Positions 12,486 through 24,270 of a stretch of 64,000 nucleotides of DNA are shown in pieces. The DNA is taken from NCBI GenBank assembly GCA_949316235.1, contig OX438743.1:15621771-15685770 (forward strand), in the 5' to 3' direction. Origin of the DNA: Oegoconia quadripuncta (Eukaryota > Arthropoda > Insecta > Lepidoptera > Autostichidae). How positions within the stretch are numbered: the first letter of the stretch is position 1; each line of letters starts with the position of its first letter. The notes under the pieces were generated by a model that was not told where the DNA came from, made no database searches, and was given only the letters and a program-made list of their open reading frames with translations. Position numbers and translations under genes: made by a program.

Positions 12486-12774
12486 GTTGCGTATTTGCAG
12501 GTCTTCAGAGCTCTGTATCATTGCGCCCGTTCCCGATCTAATTGTGATAGCCACTAACCTGCGGTTCGCTGCTCAGATTTGCTGCTTTGACAGATTGCAG
12601 TAATTTTCTGACAGCAATAGTTTTATCTCATCAGATAGCAGTGCCCCCTGAGTGCCCTTGAAAGGTGTGTAAATTGTTCCTGCTAAGTGCCAGCATACTA
12701 TAGAGCTGGAGATGTCGAGTATATAATCTGAGCTAGGTTATTGTTGTCATGTAAGTTGTGTTATGTATGTTTAT

Positions 12775-12838
12775 AGCCATCAACATCAGCTTTATAAGTC
12801 TCCATTATTGGGTCACAGCCTCCTCTCACTCACTCCTC
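12775..12838 (-). repeat. Family D fragment
   Basis: CATCAACATCAGCTTTATAA, CTCCATTATTGGGTCACAGC, CTCCTCTCACTC. Confidence 0.6.
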
Positions 12839-12972
12839 TTCCTTATATATTATTACTAAATTAATTTCATTTAATAACACCCCTAGAAAAACGACGGGTG
12901 GTCTTTGTCCGCATATATCTCAGTAATGCGTGGTCCAATTTGAGTGCGGTTTTGTTATATTAATTTTTTTCT

Positions 12973-13293
12973 CTCAGCCCGTAAACATCCCACTGCAGGG
13001 ATATAGGCCTTCCCTCGTATAATAAGGGAGTATGGGCCATAGTCCACCACGCTGTCCCAATGCGGGTTAGGGACTTCACATGCCTTACAATTTTTATTTC
13101 TCAGGTATGCAGGTTTCCTCACAATGTTTTTCTTCACCGTTTAAGAGCAGTCGGATAAATGCACATTAGTATTTTTTTTTTTCATGTTGATTGTAATTAA
13201 ATTAAATTAAATTTAAAAACTAATTGGTACATGGCCTGCCTGGGAATCGCACTTGGACCTCCCAAATTGGGAAACCGCGTTTTAACCGATGCT
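12973..13293 (-). repeat. SINE-C, full-length tRNA-derived SINE
   Basis: The minus-strand head AAACGCGGTTTCCCAATTTG then GGGAGGTCC; the B box is decayed (CAAGTGCGATTCCC). The body carries the signature TATATCCCTGCAGTGGGATG (complement at 12980-13010). Confidence 0.8.
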
Positions 13294-14009
13294 ATGTATT
13301 TTATGAAAGTCGATTGAGCCGTTTCGAAGATAATTAGTTTTTGATACAGTTGGTCGGCATATTTTGATGATATCACACTCTTTCAGGAGTTTTTTTAATT
13401 TTTTGTTTAAGTTATTAAGATAGCTAAGACAACTTTAATTGTAATAAACTTTTTAATTATCCCTATTTTGCAAAAAAATGGCATCAAGTTTATATCAGGA
13501 ATAAAAAGTCGTTAGAACAACTATCAAAGTCTGAAAGGTCAATATTTTCATAAATGTTCATAAATATTCTCTTTATACTGGTGTTAATCAAATTACTAAT
13601 ATATTGTAGCGGATTGGGGCCTACGTAGGTAATGGCTCAGTTTTTATGAATAACTTCATAATTAGATTACGCATAATATTATTTTTGTTGAGATTCTCCC
13701 TTAATATTTATGGTGAACATTAAAACACCATAAGCTTAGAAAAAAGCGTAAAGAGAATTAAAAGTAAACAACGTTTGAATTGTATTATATTATGGAGCTG
13801 TAAAAGCATTACGAGACAATATGTACTAACCACATTCAATGTGAATCAATCGTTGATTTAAAAAAATGTGAGTTTCTCGAAACTTTCTTCTGTAAAATAG
13901 TTTTGTTGCTACAATCATAGAGCATTTCTAAGGCTACAATGTATAGATCACAGATAGAGACACAAAAATATAACTTAATATGATAACTACATACTATAAA
14001 GTGAAGGAA
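13294..14009. other. No recognised feature
   Basis: Low-GC sequence between a SINE-C and a dead RTE fragment. Confidence 0.55.
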
Positions 14010-14335
14010 GATAATAGTGACAAAGATTGAAAAATATATACTGAGATGATTTGGACATGCGGAGAGGATGATTGAAAGATGACTGACGAATGAGATATAC
14101 GAGGCAAACGTGGATGGTAGTGTTGGTAGGGGAACACCACGGCGAACATATCATGATAAAATTGGGGATGTCTCAAAAAAACGCCAAGTCAAGAGTATAG
14201 GTATACCCTGAATCGATGGACAAATGAACAACATTATGAGAGTGAATGAAGCATCAGAGGTGTGCCAGGATCGTAGCAAGCAGAAGTCTGTGGTCATTAT
14301 CTACGGGAAACATGCGTGACTTTATGTATATTGTA
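14010..14335 (+). pseudogene. RTE-type reverse transcriptase C-terminal remnant
   Basis: Reading plus with stops and shifts: KIEKYILR, FGHAERMIER, LTNEIYEANVDGSVGRGTPR, RTYHDKIGDV, then MRVNEASEVCQDRSKQKSVV. This is the usual C-terminal tract (LRWFGHVERM...GRPRRTY...DRxxWRxxV) of lepidopteran retroelement ORFs. The antisense frame at 13994-14176 is a shadow. Confidence 0.78.
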
Positions 14336-15444
14336 ACAACCTACTCGGGTTTGTCACTCATTAAACTCCAACCATACCATCTCTCTCTTTTATTACATTA
14401 CATTTTCAGGACTAAATCTCTGAACCTCAAACCTCAGTTTATGATGGGGTTTCTTACAATTAGTTATATGAAAGCAATACGGGGTTCCTCTTCCAGTGAA
14501 AGGAGGCTGTGCCCCAAAAGTAGGGAAGTATAATGTTATTTATGATGAATGCGGGGTCCTTTAACGTAGTTTTTTGTCTACAGCTAAAGGTTTTACTGCT
14601 ACTTTGATAAGTTTATAGCTGATGTTTACGGCTGTATTAATTTTGAAGAAAGTTAATGTAAACATTTTATCTAGTGCACCGTACGCCTCATTTAGTAACG
14701 AAAGTATGACTTCAGATCGTCTAAGTAAAGTTATCTGACTTTGTTCGAATTTTTGATATAAAATAAGTTTTCTATGGCTACTTATTTTTTTCTTCTAATC
14801 ACAAGCTGGATAATAATTCAGAAGGTAATTTAATTCAAATAAGCAGTTTATATTACTCTGATTTTAGTCTTCTAGTAGTACTCATTGAGCCATGGAGGTT
14901 ATCGGGTTTGTCTGACGGTCTTAGATAAATAATATATGCACACATATATACAATTAAGAGAACTCTCTCTCATTGAACGAGTGCGTGTGGTCAATCTATT
15001 TCAATCCAGTTTCTAGGTCTAAGTCACCGCAGTCCTGTTCTAAAACATGTTATCACTCTGCTAGTAAAGCAGCACCAATTTGCGAGGGCAAGTCGGCCAT
15101 GTCAGATGACACGGTCGCGTGAGGACACCTGCAATTACTCCAGGCCTCGGTTCGAGCCTCAGCAATTAGAGAAATTCCTTGACGTCAGAGTGTGGGAGAG
15201 ATATTTGAACTAAACTAACATTACTTAACTGAAGCTTTATGACGGATACACACGGCCCGACTTGTCAGGTCAGTGTGGATTTAAATATTTAACTAAATTA
15301 GACTTGACAAAAAATTTATGGCAAATTGTTACTCATTAGAGTGGCAAAGCATTTCGTAACATTTGCAGCGCTTAACTAACAACTGTAACACATATTCATT
15401 CATTCAACTATATCTGCTTTAGACAGACATATATAACCTTTATG
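14336..15444. other. Mostly unannotated; one family D scrap
   Basis: GAGGCTGTGCCCCAAAAGTA at 14506 is a family D fragment. At 15105-15170 a GGTTCGAGCCTC B-box-like word sits in a possible decayed SINE head. Confidence 0.5.
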
Positions 15445-15692
15445 AGAAATGGAGTGGTCAGAGATCTGCCAAATATTAGCGCTTGGGTGTCCCAAATATT
15501 AAAAGTTTAATGCTTGAAACAATAACCACAGTTCACCTTTCGAAATATACATATAGAAATGCACACGGGACAGGGGGTGAGCCCATCGTGCTTAAAACGT
15601 GAAAATTTATAGATATTTTTTGGTGTAAAGCCCCACCCAATGGAAGAGACGGGTTGGTTCTTTTCTTTTTACGTGCCGATACTACACAATGT
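15445..15692 (+). repeat. Dispersed repeat, family F
   Basis: GAGTGGTCAGAGATCTGCC, GAAATGCACACGGGACAGGG, AGACGGGTTGGTTC. The long antisense frame here is chance. Confidence 0.7.
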
Positions 15693-16434
15693 TGTAATAG
15701 GCAGTTTAAAAGACGCTCAAGCGAGAGTAAGATTTTTGCCCTAAGCATATGCCCTATATATTCCGTACCTAACCACAGAATACATAATAGTACCAACGTA
15801 ACGTAACAAAGATGAGATAGTTTTCGTAATAAAAATCAAACAAAAATACAGTTTACTCTGACATTCACACTAGGCTGAGCTTGTACCTATCATGGCAGAG
15901 ATATCTTATAGATCTATATTTAAATCTATACTTAAAGAAGACTGGCGGAGGTCCATGAATTCTGCGACCCAGGCTTCGAGGTCTCTTTCATGAATGTTAG
16001 TAGTATTCTTCTCACGCTTTACGAAGTCTGGAGAGTTCCAGACAATGGTCTGCTAATAGGAGTTTCTGCCGCTATCTGTTGAGACAAATAGGTCATTAGG
16101 GTGGTTATTAATATTTAAATACAAGTATAAAAATCGCACGATCCGGCCCTTTAGGATTCGCATGTCGCACCGGATTCCCTGCACAATCTGTGTGATCGTG
16201 TGTATATTAACACATTTCCCGTAGTAAAAATGTATGAGAAAATTATTTACCCGGCTTGTCTTCTGCATTACATTTTTAATTCCGCAACATTTTAGGAATT
16301 ACTAGCATTTTCATCGTATAATGAGAAGTCTAATTGCTCTACACCGTGTTTTGCTTCCCCTAAGTCGTTCAAAGTCTTAAAATGAACCCTGGGTAGATAT
16401 TACTATGTCTGTTACTTTTACATTTACAGGCAAG
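15693..16434. other. No recognised feature
   Basis: No motif, repeat or frame of interest seen. Confidence 0.5.
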
Positions 16435-16437
16435 TAA

Positions 16438-16803
16438 AAAAGCGGTACAGCTGGTTCCGCTGCCGCCTCGGCAGAAAGCGTTAAACGGCGCAAATATGCC
16501 GGTCTCAGTGGAGATCACCTATTTGAGTCGTTTGGTGTAGAAACGCTTGGGCCGTGGGGATCGGTTGCTCACACTCTTTTAAGGGAGTTATCTAAGCGTC
16601 TGGTTGATGTATCCCACGATCGGAGGGCTGGCCAATACTTTGGTCAAAGAATCAGCCTTGCTATACAGCGAGGCAACGGGACCAGCCATCTGGGTACCAT
16701 TCCAACAAGCAGAGACTTAGGGCTAGTTTTTTATTTGTGTTTTTTTTTTATAATAAATTGTATAATTATTGTTTATAAATATTATACAAATGTTAATAAT
16801 TAA
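16438..16803 (+). pseudogene. C-terminal part of a non-LTR ORF (KYAxL...VETLGPWG family)
   Basis: One open frame without an early Met, following a TAA at 16435: SAAASAESVKRRKYAGLSGD, HLFESFGVETLGPWGSVAH, LLRELSKRLVDVSHDRRAGQ, YFGQRISLAIQRGNGTSHLG, TIPTSRDLG, then low-complexity. The block KYAxL...GVETLGPWG...QRISxAIQRGN closes many animal non-LTR ORFs. About 95 meaningful residues survive; the rest of the element is absent. The exact clade is uncertain to me. Confidence 0.72.
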
Positions 16804-16827
16804 AAAAGTAACAAATCTATGGATGTC

Positions 16828-16935
16828 ATCAAGCCTTACACGTTCCCACTGTTAAGGCACAGCCTCCTCTCACTGGGAGAGGGTGGGCGTGGTACCATAA
16901 ACTACCACGCGATTTCTGTGCGGATTGGTGGTTTT
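16828..16935 (-). repeat. Family D repeat
   Basis: GTCATCAAGCCTTACACGTT, GTTAAGGCACAGCCTCCTCT, CACTGGGAGAGGGTGG and GTGCGGATTGGTGG in the family order. Confidence 0.7.
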
Positions 16936-16940
16936 GTGTC

Positions 16941-18237
16941 AGAATAGTGATCACCTGACTCGTGTTATGGATGTCTCACTACATTAGAAACTCGAGTGCG
17001 CGAAATAATTATTTAACTGGGTTCACCAATATGCCAATAGTAATGTCGAAAAACATTTGTGATGATATGATTTCCTGAGAAAACTAAATTGTGTAATAAC
17101 GGGCTGTAAAAAAAAACTGTTTAAGACTATAAAGTTTTACCAAAAAAAAATAGATTCTCGTCTTCTGAAACTTACTTTTCTTGAAAAATTTGCTAAACTG
17201 ACGAGCGATTACGGATTATTACTGATCTATTACTTAATACCATGGGCTGGCATACATAGCGACTCGCAAATATGTCACGTGTCTTAAATCTCGTCTTATC
17301 ATAGCAAAGCTTAAGATATTGAGAAAGTTAATTGGTTAAAAAGTAGCCTATGTTCTCCAGATTCCAGGCTCTCTGCCTAATTTCAATTGGTTTAGCAGTT
17401 TAGGTATGAATGTCTGGCAGACAAAATAGACTTTCGAATGTATAAAATTAGAGATATGGATGGATAGGGATGTATGTATTGTCGAAAAATATTGACAAGA
17501 GTGTTGCTGGCAACATTATATTTAAAATATATGTTATTTTATTTGACAAAAATGAGGGGCTCTCTGCTCTTTGGTCTCGCGCAAATGACGTGTTATTAAC
17601 AGTGTCAACTAACTTTAAAGGCAAAATAAAGGACTAACAGAAATACCTACTTGGACGTTTATACAATCCCTATACAATCCACTACAAGATTCCTACAAAG
17701 AGTGTGATATCAACCTAGCCGTCTAACTGGCAAAGTGCAAAAGATCATGTTTTGTCTATTAAAAAAAGGTCAGGCGATAATTTAAAGTATTCGAGCACTG
17801 TGCCGAGCACCATACCTCTTTAAAACGTAAAAACTTCATTTTCATAATGCGAGGGGCGGAAACCATAAACAGAAATTGTTCTTCTTTTTCCGGCGCGTTT
17901 TTTCGGAAACATTCCTTATCCAACAAATCCGTACGTTTGTTATCGTCACTTTAAACTCCATTGGTCTTCACAACCGGAGAGTGTTGCAGGTTCTCTTCAT
18001 TTACGAGCATTGGATCTCAGTCACGTGTTTGAATAACATTTAATTTTTAACGCACTTAAGTTCTATAGCTCGAAATGAATCCGGAAAGACAATATAATGT
18101 GGACAGCGTTTGTTTTGGTCACAGCATTATAATTTCCTGCTCGAGTAATATTATTATAAATTTGTCTGTTGTTCTTATTTACTATATAAAATTTATGTAT
18201 TGGCTTATATATAGTATTTTCTCTTTTGTTACATAAG
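16941..18237. other. No recognised feature
   Basis: Contains a GC pocket near 17880-17905 but no frame of note. Confidence 0.5.
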
Positions 18238-18431
18238 TGATCTAAATCTAAATCTGACGCCAAACAGCAATGTTATAGCATTGTTGTGTTCCGGTTGTCA
18301 GAGGTAAGATAGCCAGTTCCCCAAATAAGACGGGATTTCTGGGTCAGTACGCTTCCACCTTCGGCCTCATCGTCACTTGACATCAGGCGTGATTGAGGTC
18401 AAGTGCTAACCCGTTGTGCATAAAAATAAAA
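18238..18431 (+). repeat. SINE-A, 5'-truncated
   Basis: Starts within the ATCTAAATCTG...CCAAACAGCAATG body and ends GTGCTAACCCGTTGTGCATA plus an A-rich tail. Followed 32 bp later by a second truncated copy in the same orientation. Confidence 0.82.
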
Positions 18432-18462
18432 TGTCACCCTGGGCACGTATTCCTTGTCCTTC

Positions 18463-18616
18463 AATAGGTTGCAAGTACCTCAAACAAGATGAGGTTTCTG
18501 GGTTAGTACGCTTCCACCTTCAGCAGTAACTTATTAGTAATCTGTGCTTCAGCCTCATTTTTACTTAACATAAGGTGTGATTGACGTGATGTGCTAATAC
18601 GTCATGCATTAAAAAA
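18463..18616 (+). repeat. SINE-A, second truncated copy with an internal insertion
   Basis: GATGAGGTTTCTGGGTTAG and CGCTTCCACCTTCAGC, then about 25 unrelated bases, then CTTCAGCCTCATTTTTAC to the tail CATGCATTAAAAAA. Part of CTTCAGC is repeated on both sides of the extra bases. Confidence 0.65.
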
Positions 18617-18627
18617 GTTATCTCTGC

Positions 18628-19100
18628 AAAAGAACCCCGTACCAAAAGTATGGAAAATGTGGTTTCAGATAAATATTCTGAGATTTTGATATAATATAGA
18701 TTTTAACGTACTGAACAAAAGTCTCTATGGGGGCTACCACTGTTGCCGAGTCCCTTTCAGAGTTACGACTGATTTTGTATCAGATAACAAACACAAAAAT
18801 GCAAAAAAATATGTTCCAATGATCTGTGTGTCGTTGTAATAAGAACTTAGTAAAACATTTACGAAACGATTTATTTTACTAATATTTCTGATATTACTGT
18901 CACTGTGACAAGGTGCGAATTGGTACTAGAGTCGATTTCCTTGAGGGTACAAAATCAGTCGTAACTCTGAAAGGGACTCGGCAACATTGGTAGCCCCCAT
19001 AGAGACTTTTATTCAGGACGTTAAAATCTATATTATATCAAAATCTCGGAATATTTAACTGAAACCACATTTTCCATACTTTTGGTACGAGGTTCTTTTA
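18628..19100. mobile_element. Foldback (long inverted repeat) element, 473 bp
   Basis: Arms 18628-18779 and 18948-19100 are about 152 bp each, nearly perfect inverted copies (for example GTCTCTATGGGGGCTACCAC against its complement at 18995-19014). The spacer is 168 bp. No coding frame and no certain target duplication. Probably a non-autonomous DNA transposon. Confidence 0.78.
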
Positions 19101-19108
19101 TACTAGGC

Positions 19109-19680
19109 AACCTTTAAACAAAATGACATACAAACGAGCACTTTTACACTTTCATTCATTTCAGTACATAATTGTGAAACAATGTGGTTCCTCGTAGAGT
19201 AGAATAGAACCAACCTGTCTCTAGTCGCATGTATTGTGAAAAGCGACAGTATAACACTGGAGACCAGCATTAGTAGCATGACAGGCGCGATAAACGTTTA
19301 TGTCGCGCAAGATAATATTTGTCCTGATCATTCACTTGGACGAAATATACGATTATCCCACTCTCACTAAGCTACCTGTCTACCCTGCAACTGTCATGTG
19401 GCTGATATTGTGTAACCTTTAAACAAAATGACATACAAACGAGCACTTTTACACTTTCATTCATTTCAGTACACAATTGTGAAACCATGTGATTCCTCGT
19501 AGAGTAGAATAGAACCAACCTGTCTCTAGCCGCAGGTATTGTGAAAAGCGACACTATAACACTGTAGACCAGCATTAGTAGCATGACAGGCGCGATAAAC
19601 GTTTATCTCGACGAAATATACAACTATCCCACTCCACTATGCTACCTGTCTACCCTGCAACTGTCATGTGGGTGATATTT
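19109..19680. repeat. Two-copy tandem duplication, 305-bp period
   Basis: 19109-19413 and 19414-19680 begin AACCTTTAAACAAAATGACA and run in parallel with few changes to CTGTCATGTGGCTGATATT / GGGTGATATT. The second unit lacks about 40 bp (GTCGCGCAAGATAATATTTG and on). It starts 8 bp after the foldback element. Confidence 0.85.
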
Positions 19681-20169
19681 AAAACGTAGTTTACTTTCTA
19701 AGTTCTTTATATGAAACTTCAAAATTTGGCAAAAGACAAGAGTGTCAAAATGACCAACGCCCGCTGAGAATGGATATGGCACATATTGCTACGACACTTT
19801 ATTTATGGACAGCTAGCATGACTTGTCTTCTCCCTCTGAAGTACTGATATTCATAGCGGAGTGGTTTATGTTACCACCCCGGGTTAGAGTTGGTATCGTA
19901 CTTCAACGGTTCAACGTACGGGATGGGTAGACCCGAGGCTCGTAGATATTTCAATTCCACTATATATACGATCCCTGACGTTAGATATTCACAGCTAGAC
20001 TTATAATATATTCATGTCATCTCCAATACAGTTTCGTATTTACTAAATTTATAGGATTGACCACAATCTAATGAGATGAGTTAGTTCATTTGCAATGCGG
20101 GATTCTGGGTATGTTCCATTACTAAAATTAGATCTCATGTCACAACATCGAAAGCAAATAAATAATTGA

Positions 20170-20235
20170 TTTTACATGTAGCTTTTGTTAATTGTGCAAT
20201 AAAGAGTATTTGATTGATTGATTGATTTATTGAGT
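20170..20235 (+). repeat. Retroelement 3' end with (TTGA)n tail
   Basis: GTGCAATAAAGAGTATTTGA followed by ATTGATTGATTGATT: a polyadenylation-like AATAAA directly before a short tandem tail, typical of non-LTR 3' ends. The sequence upstream, 19930-20170, is probably its 3' UTR. Confidence 0.6.
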
Positions 20236-20485
20236 ATTGTCAATCCCGCCTCCATTCTCCTCACACTATAACTCCCATATGTATAAGCTAGGATTGACAG
20301 TGTTACTGGACACGGCGCCTACTGAAAATGCGGCATTTTGAGAAAACTTGGACCCCAGACTCATTAAAGAAAGAAATAGCGTGTGTAAGTAAGAAAAAAA
20401 GTTGCGATGTCAGTAAATGCCTACTCACCCTGCTCTTGAAGAGAAGAAATCTTAGTATTAGTATTTAAAAAGAAATCTGAATTTA

Positions 20486-20530
20486 TCCAATGAGGGCGCC
20501 ACTGGACGGATTAAACCCTCTTAAGCGAAT
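20486..20530. repeat. Solo arm of the 35.1-kb inverted-repeat element
   Basis: TCCAATGAGGGCGCCACTGG then ACGGATTAAACCCTCTTAAG. The partner arm is not found nearby. Confidence 0.6.
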
Positions 20531-22054
20531 TACCTGTCTTCTTAAAGTAATAAAACATAGGTAGTTGGGCCAATTAAAAAATATACATAGGTACGAGTAC
20601 ATTACAATAATTAACATATAAGGTATGTACCTGTAGATATCTTAGGTATTTCCTAACTAAATAAAAAATAGAGACACAATTTTCAAGAAAAATTGGATTT
20701 CATGATTCTATTATCTAAGTTTTCAGCTCAACTAATAGGATAGGCCAAGAGCCGGGCCATATTTTGTTGGAAGTTTAATTCCGGTGTCCGCGTCCCACCC
20801 ACCTGGCTCCCGCTAATATTGAGCGAGTAAATCATCCCGACTCCTGACCTTTGAGGAAAAAATACTCAAACTGCTACCGTTGCCTTATACTTGGGGCACT
20901 CTTTCGAATACAAAGTTGCGAGAATGAATTTTTTGCCGCTCTAACTTTTTTGTCTCAACGAATTATGCATACGAGGCAATATTAGAGTTTTTAAAGGTTT
21001 ATCGTTTTTACTTTCGGTCAGACAAACTCATTATCCAAAAAGAGTTTAAGAAATAAAGTAGGATTATTTTCAGGAAGGTTATAAGTCATTTCCTCCTGAC
21101 GATTACGATTAAGTGGCAGACTATATAGGTATTATCATATGTATTTTTTTTTCGTTTTATTCACTCCTCTAAAAGAAGGCAAGGGGATCTAAGCCCATAC
21201 AGCCATGGCTTATTTCTTCAGTTTAGAAGTCAGTCTCAGTCAAAACAAGTAATTCGTCGTATACTTGGCGTATGCAGAGTCTAGTCACGGTCAGTAAAGT
21301 GGCAGAATGCTTTAAAAAAAAATTTGGCGGCTTCTTGTGGGAACCCGAAAGCTTCGTTACGTACTTTAATTTACACTTCCCTTTACTTGTACACCATCAC
21401 TAACTTATATTCTGCCATTATTAAGCTTCAAAAGTCAGAATGCACAAATATATTATAAACAAAAATGCAACTTCACTCGCCGAGATCCCGCCAAAAAGCC
21501 CTAATTTTTTTGTTAATCATAAATTAATTATGAGCACAGCTTATAAATTGCAAAACGAAGTTATTTAGAACTTATTACAGATGATTAACGGCACTCCTTG
21601 GTGGCACCGGGGCTGTTGGTTAATTTTTGTTGTAATTTATATCGCCAATGCATCATAGGCCGACAAATGCATTAATATAATTTTCTGACACATCGCTCTT
21701 GGGCTAAATTAATAAGTGGATGTTTGTTTGTTAATATGTTTGATTAAGAGAAACTATTCATTCGATTAAAGATGAAAAAGTTACTGTAAATGGCGACAAG
21801 TTCGTTATTTATTATCCGTTGTTCTTTAGAACAATGGATTGGTTGGGTTCGCCAATAAAAGAATTGTGTTCTAAATATGTGAAAAGATGCATTAAAGCAT
21901 TTTTAAAGTTACCTATCTGAAGAATTGATTAACTTTGATCAAATTGTTAAAAAATATAGCTAGCCTTTTATCTTTAACTTGGCAGGTTTTCATGTTCTAG
22001 TTTACAATAAAATTATTTTTATGTGAAAACGTTTTGATCATTGCGTGCGACCTG
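20531..22054. other. No recognised feature
   Basis: Looks single-copy. The stretch 20730-21000 is less AT-rich than its surroundings. Confidence 0.5.
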
Positions 22055-22460
22055 TCTGCTATACTACAAGGTCGCGGATTCGAATCCCGTTAGGGGTATA
22101 TGATTGTATGATGAATATGGACACATGTACCCGAGTTATAGATGATTTTATTTATAAATAAATAAATATCTTTGCACATACACACAGCGCCATCTAGTTC
22201 CACAGTAAGTACCCATCATACCAGATGGTTGATAAATACATAATATATAAATGAGAAACATCAATAACTCGGGAACACGTCTGTATTCATCATACAAACG
22301 TAAACCCCTAGCGGATTCGAACCCGCGACCTTTTTACCTATGTACAAAAATATTTTTGTACTATATCAACCATTTGGTATCTACAATACAAGCCTAGTTG
22401 CTTAGTGTAGAACTAGATGGCGCTGTGTGTAATGTTCACGGTAATTTATTATTTATTTAT
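22055..22460. repeat. Two SINE-B copies nested in opposite orientation
   Basis: 22055-22145 is the head and front of a plus copy (GGATTCGAATCCCGTTAGGG, ACCCGAGTTATAGATG). 22146-22345 is a complete minus copy (GCACATACACACAGCGCCAT through CTAGCGGATTCGAACCCGCG). 22350-22460 resumes the plus copy (ATCAACCATTTGGTATCTAC, AACTAGATGGCGCTGTGTGT). Confidence 0.8.
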
Positions 22461-23217
22461 AAAATATTTCAGACTTGTTTCATTAACTATGCCACACTCA
22501 ACAAATCAACATTTGTTTTTTGGCGGAGGATACAGGGTATACTTTGCCTTCAAAAGGAATTGCTACACGAGTCACCGCTACATACAAATTATGACTATAC
22601 GTGAAATATACATATTATATTAATATTACTCGGTCGAAGTCGGGGCGGCAACCTAGCAATTCTTATAAAGACTGGCCAGTGCCTTCTTGGAAAGGAGTCG
22701 ATGAGTATTAAAGTTCTGGAATAGATTCAATTGCGTATCTTGGCTTGCTAAAGGTAATAAAATGAATTAATTGCATTTGTCTCAGGATATGATGCGCTAT
22801 TGGAATAATAAACTTTATGGCGACAGTTTCCTTATTCTTATTAATAATAGGCGTAAGTGGAAATATAGTCTCATGACTGGAACTTTTTATCAAGATAAAA
22901 AAAAGTAGTATCGTTTAAAAATTACAAGATTGTACGTACAGTAAGGTGCAAAAGTGCAATCATGTTCAATCGATTTTTTTTGAAAACTTTGCAGCTTATG
23001 TACCTCGCGAGACATTTTACATATGAACAATGTTTGTATCCAAATAAAAATATATACGAGGTATTAGATAAGGTATTAATAAATTCGTACTGAGGGACCA
23101 CACCTTCTTCCCCTCATTAGAAAACCAAAATCTAAATTTGCGTTCAAACAATTATTTAAATCTTTACTTGACTTTCAAAAGCTAGGTGTTGCGACAAAGC
23201 GAGCAGCTGTCGCTACA
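22461..23217. other. No recognised feature
   Basis: Short frames in three registers near 22400-22620 follow the SINE-B copy and are chance. Confidence 0.5.
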
Positions 23218-23323
23218 TGTGTTGGGGTTTCCGGGTCAGTACGCTTCCACCTTCGACCTCATCTTCACTTAACATCAGGTTTGATTGACGTCAAGTACCA
23301 ACCCGTTGTGCCTAAATGCAAAA
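23218..23323 (+). repeat. SINE-A 3'-end fragment
   Basis: TGTGTTGGGGTTTCCGGGTC to ACCCGTTGTGCCTAAATGCA. The end is slightly altered and the poly-A is poor. Confidence 0.78.
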
Positions 23324-23596
23324 GACAATGGGTCGGTTCCAAGATACTGCCTTGTGGCACACCATAGTCAACAACTTCCTCGTCACTAAGATGTAACTCA
23401 ATTTTGTACATTGACGGCGCCCTGAGAAATAGTCTTTAAAGATGTACCTGTACCTCGAAAGCCATTATTTTCCATCTTTGTAATAAGTTTTGGAACAGAA
23501 ACTGTATCAAAGGCCTTAAATCAATCAAGAAAAACACCATAATATTTTTAACCATTGTCAACTCGGTCTACTGCCTTTATATATACATACATATTC

Positions 23597-23743
23597 TGGT
23601 TGTCACAGATAAGATAGCCGGACTGGCTAAGATAGCCATAAGATGGGGTTTCCGGGGCAGTAAGTTTCCATCTTCGGCCTCATCATCACTTAGCATCAGT
23701 TGTGATTGAGATCAAGTTCTAACCTGTTGTGCATAAAAAAAAA
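23597..23743 (+). repeat. SINE-A, 5'-truncated, with internal duplication
   Basis: GTTGTCACAGATAAGATAGC, then the phrase AAGATAGCC occurs again, then GATGGGGTTTCCGGGGCAG to the poly-A at 23734-23743. Confidence 0.75.
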
Positions 23744-24101
23744 GTTACGCAAATGCATTCCAAATTCAAAAATCAATAGTCTGTCCTCTTTTTGTTTATG
23801 AATACTGTAGTCATTAGTTAGGTACCCTACCCTTAAAGATAAATTTCTACAAACTTATATATACTATACACTTATGTCGCACATTGCAGGATTTATAACT
23901 TATGACGCACTTAAGTTCATTACCAACCCCACAATGAGTCACCCTTAGATATAAACTACGACCCCAAACGGGACGTCATTTCTTGATCCTCCTGTTATAA
24001 ATGAAGGGAAGATAAGGATTGAAAGGCTTTACCAGTTTTACGATGTCTGATATAAATATTTGAGGTAGATACTATGTTTAAAGTATAACCAATTGCAAAA
24101 G

Positions 24102-24270
24102 ACAATGCCCCTTTAAAGCAGCTAACAACTTCATAAGGATTTAATAAGTATGTTAACAACGCTTCTGTCCAGCAGCTATTTACTAAGAAATTGAATTTAT
24201 ACTAAACTTGACAATGCTTCTCTCCAGCAGCTGACTAGTTTAAGTTAATCATGCTCCTTTACAGCAGCTA
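24102..24270 (+). repeat. Four iterated GCTYCTxTxCAGCAGCT motifs
   Basis: Starts at about 24102, 24156, 24211 and 24248, each a 22-bp block such as CAATGCTTCTCTCCAGCAGC. The sequences between are unrelated in length and content. Confidence 0.6.
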
